Source of the DNA: Zunongwangia mangrovi
GTDB lineage: Bacteria > Bacteroidota > Bacteroidia > Flavobacteriales > Flavobacteriaceae
Reading direction: 5' to 3'
DNA length: 64,000 nucleotides
Assembly: GCF_900112105.1 (NCBI RefSeq)
Contig: NZ_FOKV01000002.1
Coordinates: forward strand, 372,001 to 436,000
The number at the start of each line of letters is the position of its first letter. Positions within the stretch are counted from its first letter, which is position 1. The notes below the pieces were generated by a model. That model made no database searches, had not been told where the DNA came from, and was given only the letters and a program-made list of their open reading frames with translations. This document shows, piece by piece, positions 62,973 to 64,000 of this stretch. The translations under genes were made by a program, and so were the position numbers.

Positions 62973-64000
62973 TTATTTCTGAAATTGCTGCTCGTCCCTA
63001 TCAAATATCTTTATCATTTTAAAAGACTTCATTAAATGAAATAATCCCGGCAATATTACTCCGCCTCCAATCAATAAAGATATCCCTAAAACCATAATCA
63101 CGCTATCTGGAGATATATTTTCTAAAAGGCTAATTTCTTCTTCTGAAGTAATAATCACATGAGGGAAATGCGCTACCAGAGCTGCAAAAAGCACTAAAAC
63201 CACCTGAAGACCGGCAAAATATCTGCTTAATATTCGGCGGCCGGCACGTATAAATTTCCACAATGGGAATAATAGAATTCCTGAAAGGATGATACATACA
63301 ATTGAAATTGGATTGGTTACAAAATCCCTGATAAAAGCGATCTCATTAAAAAATCCGTAAGCAATTAATACAAATCCAAGAAGCACTAAAATTCCTGTTG
63401 AAATCTTCGATTTTCGGATATACATATTTCTAATATCACCTTCACTCTCCCCTATTAATAAAGTTGAAGCTAGAAATGCACAAAGTGAAGCATAGAATAA
63501 TCCCATCAAAATACTGAAACCATTAAACCATGGCTGCATAAAAAGATCGTAAAAGCCGTAATTGGTATAATTTTCAGTAACTATTAATTCTCCACCAACA
63601 AGGGCAGCAAAACACATTCCCAGGAAAATTGGTGTTACAAAACTCGAAAATCGAAATAAACCATTATAAATTAATTGCGATTTATCCTGAAAAGCATCAT
63701 AATGTCTAAAAACAAAGGAAACGCCACGCATGGTTATGCCTAACAGCACCAAAGTTAGCGGCACGTGTAAATAAATAATTATGATATTAAAATAGACTGG
63801 AAATGCAATCCATAAAATAACGATAAGAATAATTAACCAAATATGATTGGCTTCCCAAATTGGTCCCATTACCCGGTAAATAGTATCTCTATTGACTTTT
63901 TTATTTTCTCTGGAAGAGAAAAGTTCAACGATCCCGGCACCAAAATCGGCTCCGCCCAAAAGAACATACAGTAATAACGAAAACAGTAAGAAAAATAAAA
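62973..64000 (-). CDS. cydB: Cytochrome bd ubiquinol oxidase subunit II (partial, N-terminus beyond window)
   Basis: The frame stays open to the right window edge, so about 13 codons are visible before the LLGGADFGAGIVELF segment and the true start lies outside. About eight membrane helices and characteristic stretches are present: IWLIILIVILWIAFPVYFN, TMRGVSFVFRHYD and LPGLFHLMKSFKMI. CydB supports CydA in the high-affinity, oxygen-reducing quinol oxidase of the inner membrane. cydA should lie immediately beyond the edge. Confidence 0.92.
   Translation of the reverse strand, partial: LFFLLFSLLLYVLLGGADFGAGIVELFSSRENKKVNRDTIYRVMGPIWEANHIWLIILIVILWIAFPVYFNIIIIYLHVPLTLVLLGITMRGVSFVFRHYDAFQDKSQLIYNGLFRFSSFVTPIFLGMCFAALVGGELIVTENYTNYGFYDLFMQPWFNGFSILMGLFYASLCAFLASTLLIGESEGDIRNMYIRKSKISTGILVLLGFVLIAYGFFNEIAFIRDFVTNPISIVCIILSGILLFPLWKFIRAGRRILSRYFAGLQVVLVLFAALVAHFPHVIITSEEEISLLENISPDSVIMVLGISLLIGGGVILPGLFHLMKSFKMIKIFDRDEQQFQK

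Noticed and set aside
63957-63959. TTG as the cydB start
   Set aside because: The frame continues with helix-like residues to the window edge, and the family has a first helix before the GGADFGAG segment.

Overview
The window looks like a chromosomal segment of a marine-type member of the Flavobacteriaceae (Bacteroidota). The evidence is low GC content, lipoprotein signals ending in S-C-K/D, TAnnTTTG-type promoter boxes instead of Shine-Dalgarno sites, SusC/TonB-like proteins, GIN-domain (DUF2807), DUF1080, 2TM and LytTR proteins, and NupG-type permeases. No rRNA, tRNA, CRISPR array, insertion sequence or prophage was seen. Both edges cut genes: a short C-terminal tail at the left, and cydB (cytochrome bd subunit II) at the right.

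Layout. 1-2367: gene tail, a vanadium-haloperoxidase/PAP2-type lipoprotein and an effector-binding-domain protein. 2635-10451: an oxidative sugar cluster. A GMC flavo-oxidoreductase and its gluconate-2-dehydrogenase subunit-3-like partner run on the minus strand. Divergent from them are two TIM-barrel sugar isomerase/epimerases, an NupG-type permease, a Gfo/Idh/MocA oxidoreductase and a DUF1080 (3-keto-disaccharide hydrolase) lipoprotein. Together these fit a 3-keto-glycoside route split between periplasm and cytoplasm. 10720-12765: Cu/Zn superoxide dismutase and an ECF sigma/anti-sigma pair. 13057-16139: a LytS/LytTR-type two-component system with one free-standing and one kinase-fused 2TM domain, then a TPR-like protein. 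16329-22874: TonB-dependent receptor, type II NADH dehydrogenase, second ECF sigma with a membrane partner, acyltransferase and CoA-type NUDIX hydrolase. 22873-31113: peptidylprolyl isomerase, then the RDD / SpoIIM / membrane / DUF4129 / DUF4350 / MoxR / DUF58 block.

31438-44178: DUF2141, OxyR (Cys199/Cys208 intact), AIM24-like, DUF4442, DUF4870, DUF5694, PadR-PspC, a metallophosphoesterase with a small lipoprotein that may be an insertion, a GIN-domain protein, thioredoxin reductase and a TRIC-type channel. 44313-52886: two YeeE/YedE-type sulfur transporter halves, a 2-hydroxyacid dehydrogenase lacking the usual catalytic residues, a three-gene biotin-dependent acyl-CoA carboxylase, then a sterol-desaturase-like protein with a metallo-beta-lactamase/rhodanese (persulfide-dioxygenase-like) protein. 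53109-64000: aldo/keto reductase, M1 peptidase, a 1135-residue VIT/VWA/SusC-plug/TPR/DUF2135 chimera, an UlaG-like hydrolase, a membrane protein with XRE regulator, a GH43 lipoprotein and cydB.

The strongest non-routine signals are: (i) near-identical inverted repeats GTAAC-N4-GTTAC at almost the same distance upstream of the YeeE/YedE pair and of the desaturase/MBL-rhodanese pair, suggesting one CRP/FNR-like sulfur-responsive regulon; (ii) the VIT-VWA protein that has captured the N-terminal part of a SusC receptor without its barrel; (iii) a histidine kinase fused to a 2TM domain beside a free 2TM protein; (iv) several families of dispersed palindromic intergenic repeats, one apparently nested in another.
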